64,000 nucleotides of DNA from Cyclobacteriaceae bacterium. GTDB taxonomy: Bacteria; Bacteroidota; Bacteroidia; Cytophagales; Cyclobacteriaceae. Position numbers and translations under genes: made by a program. This document shows, piece by piece, positions 62,871-64,000 of the stretch. The DNA is taken from contig JALHOT010000001.1 in assembly GCA_022842845.1 (NCBI GenBank), forward strand, positions 59,842 to 123,841, given 5' to 3'. How positions within the stretch are numbered: the stretch's first letter is position 1; every line of letters begins with the position of its first letter. The notes under the pieces are model-generated. The model made no database searches. It was given only the letters and a program-made list of their open reading frames with translations, and was not told the origin of the DNA.

Positions 62871-63589
62871 CCGATTTCGTCAAAAAAAGATTTGAAGACG
62901 GGTTTGCTTCCGGCAAAAGTCATGGTGCTTTGCTCTACCACTACTTCCTTGGAAATTAATGTTTCTTTAACCTCCTCAGAAACGATTACAGGCTTTATTT
63001 GTGGTTGTGGGGTATTTTGCTTCTTTACCTGGTTACGCACTGTTTTGAGGTGCTGGTCAGCATCGAAAGATTTGGTTTGTGCTTTAGCACGTTCTACACG
63101 TTCAATGGCATCGTTAGCAATGCGCTTCATGTCCGCTATTAAATCTTCGCGGGAAGACTCCAGTCTCTTATAGTTTTCAACCATCAACTTTAAGCGATCT
63201 TCCATATCGGCAATAATCTCTTTTGCCTTCATTTCAGACTCTTCAATGGTATCTTTGGCTTTGCTCTTAGCTTCACTCAGCATGGCTTCTGCCCGCATAT
63301 TCGATTCACGCAAGTGCAAATCAGCTGCTTGCCTGGCCTGCTCAATCACATTAGCACCAGTATCTTCTGCGGTCTTTAAGGTTTTGTAAAGGGAGCTTTC
63401 TACCTCGCGCAGTTTAGCCACTTCGCGTTCGGCATTCTCAAGCTTATGCTTCATTTCTTTTACCTCATCTAAGGTCCGCTGCCACTCTTGAGACAGTGTT
63501 AGCAGGAATGCATTAACTTCATCTTTGTCGTAGCCTCGAAAATTTTTTTCGAATGACTTCTGGCGGATGTCCAGTGGTGTGACTCTCAT
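62867..63589 (-). CDS. DivIVA-like coiled-coil protein
   Basis: I chose ATG 63589 (240 residues), which begins the DivIVA N-terminal motif MRVTPLDIRQKSFEKNFRGYDKDEVNAFL; the frame's extra 14 codons upstream have no conserved residues. A long coiled coil with many Ala/Glu/Lys residues spans about residues 25-190. A tail of about 50 residues ends with MTFAGSKPVFKSFFDEIG. DivIVA proteins mark curved membrane and recruit division or growth factors. In Bacteroidota the role is largely untested. Confidence 0.85.
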   Translation of the reverse strand: MRVTPLDIRQKSFEKNFRGYDKDEVNAFLLTLSQEWQRTLDEVKEMKHKLENAEREVAKLREVESSLYKTLKTAEDTGANVIEQARQAADLHLRESNMRAEAMLSEAKSKAKDTIEESEMKAKEIIADMEDRLKLMVENYKRLESSREDLIADMKRIANDAIERVERAKAQTKSFDADQHLKTVRNQVKKQNTPQPQIKPVIVSEEVKETLISKEVVVEQSTMTFAGSKPVFKSFFDEIG

Positions 63590-63681
63590 ACTGTTTTGAT
63601 TAAGTGGTAAAAAATCAGACCGGAATTGCACCGATCTCCAACTTACATATACAACTTGGGCCTAAGGCTTATGTTGTAAAA

Positions 63682-63999
63682 TCATTCAAATATAATATTC
63701 CAAATTGATATTGTCCTATCATCGCTGGCGCTAATTACCTGATTTTCATGGGCTGACCACAGTAGTTTATTGACCGAGGTGCCATGGCCGGCATGCCTGG
63801 ATTTATCAATTACCTTGATCAACTTCTGACTTTCCGCCTCCCAAACCTTAATGGATTTATCCATACTACCAGTCACAAAATGTCTACCATCGGGGCTAAA
63901 TGCCATATGATTTATGGAAAAAATATGGGCCACCACTTCATTTACGAGCTTGTAACCACCAATAGCATCCCAGGTTTTAAGGCGTGCATCCCGTGACCC
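63682..63999 (-). CDS. WD40-repeat protein, 5' part cut by window edge
   Basis: The frame is open to the right edge (105 codons visible, no start). It contains two WD40 blades (FSPDGRHFVTGSMDKSIKVWEAES and SAHENQVISASDDRTISIWN) and ends 11 residues after the last blade with TAA-type stop at 63682. The upstream residues at the edge (SRDARLKTWD) are the end of a further blade. WD40 proteins are scaffolds; no partner can be named. Confidence 0.85.
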   Translation of the reverse strand, partial: GSRDARLKTWDAIGGYKLVNEVVAHIFSINHMAFSPDGRHFVTGSMDKSIKVWEAESQKLIKVIDKSRHAGHGTSVNKLLWSAHENQVISASDDRTISIWNIIFE

Positions 64000-64000
64000 A

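Noticed and set aside
1-64000. CRISPR array or cas genes
   Set aside because: No regularly spaced direct repeats and no Cas-like proteins were seen.

Overview
The window looks like a chromosomal segment of a Bacteroidota bacterium, most likely Cytophagales. Supporting signs are the scarcity of Shine-Dalgarno sequences, many short-signal lipoproteins, CreD/DUF4403/DUF4260/PepSY-type proteins, a GT3-type glycogen synthase, a CarboxypepD_reg-like protein and DHp/HATPase regulators typical of that phylum. This is inferred from gene content only; no marker gene was placed on a tree.

Positions 1-12,755 (all minus strand) form a composite type I restriction-modification operon. In transcription order it reads hsdM-1, a DUF4145 protein, a second hsdM, hsdS, a large Hsp90-like (GHKL) ATPase with a C-terminal PD-(D/E)XK-like domain, a toxin-antitoxin-chaperone (TAC) module, a winged-helix plus AbiEii-like nucleotidyltransferase pair, and hsdR, which runs off the left edge. 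Two short remnants of the hsdR 5' end sit at the boundaries of the two toxin-antitoxin cassettes. With the real hsdR there are therefore three copies of the MSFNELNSVE start in tandem. This records at least two separate insertions of a cassette at exactly the hsdR start codon and is the most unusual structure in the window.

Positions 12,756-22,437 hold a structured intergenic element, a TIGR04076/aldo-keto reductase/sodium-symporter operon, a homocysteine methyltransferase, a beta-lactamase-fold lipid-exported hydrolase, a lipoprotein with two VOC domains, and a secreted CX4CH/copper-monooxygenase-like lipoprotein. At 22,685-23,184 a small GIY-YIG nuclease ORF is squeezed between an intact tRNA-Asn with its terminator and a broken 3' copy of the same tRNA with a second terminator; this looks like a tRNA-associated selfish gene. 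A CreD locus with a small winged-helix regulator and two matching palindromic operators follows (23,341-25,770), then a 379-bp palindrome-rich repeat flanked by direct repeats (25,860-26,238).

Positions 26,458-46,341 are mostly housekeeping and envelope genes: P5C dehydrogenase, a YjjG-like phosphatase, an ArsR-type regulator, tRNA-Ala and an unusual tRNA-Pro(AGG), NlpC/P60, GlcD-like oxidase, YbdK-like ligase, asparagine synthetase, glutaminyl-tRNA synthetase, a PAS histidine kinase plus response regulator, a TPR lipoprotein and an amidohydrolase. Positions 46,549-64,000 carry a TPR histidine kinase and LuxR-type regulator, an ammonium transporter, a 1,325-residue SF1 helicase with a C-terminal nuclease-like domain, GT3 glycogen synthase divergent from clpB, a secreted esterase, a GAF sensor lacking a kinase domain, a DUF2064 protein, folB, a DivIVA-like protein and the end of a WD40 protein. 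No CRISPR array, rRNA, transposase or integrase was seen.
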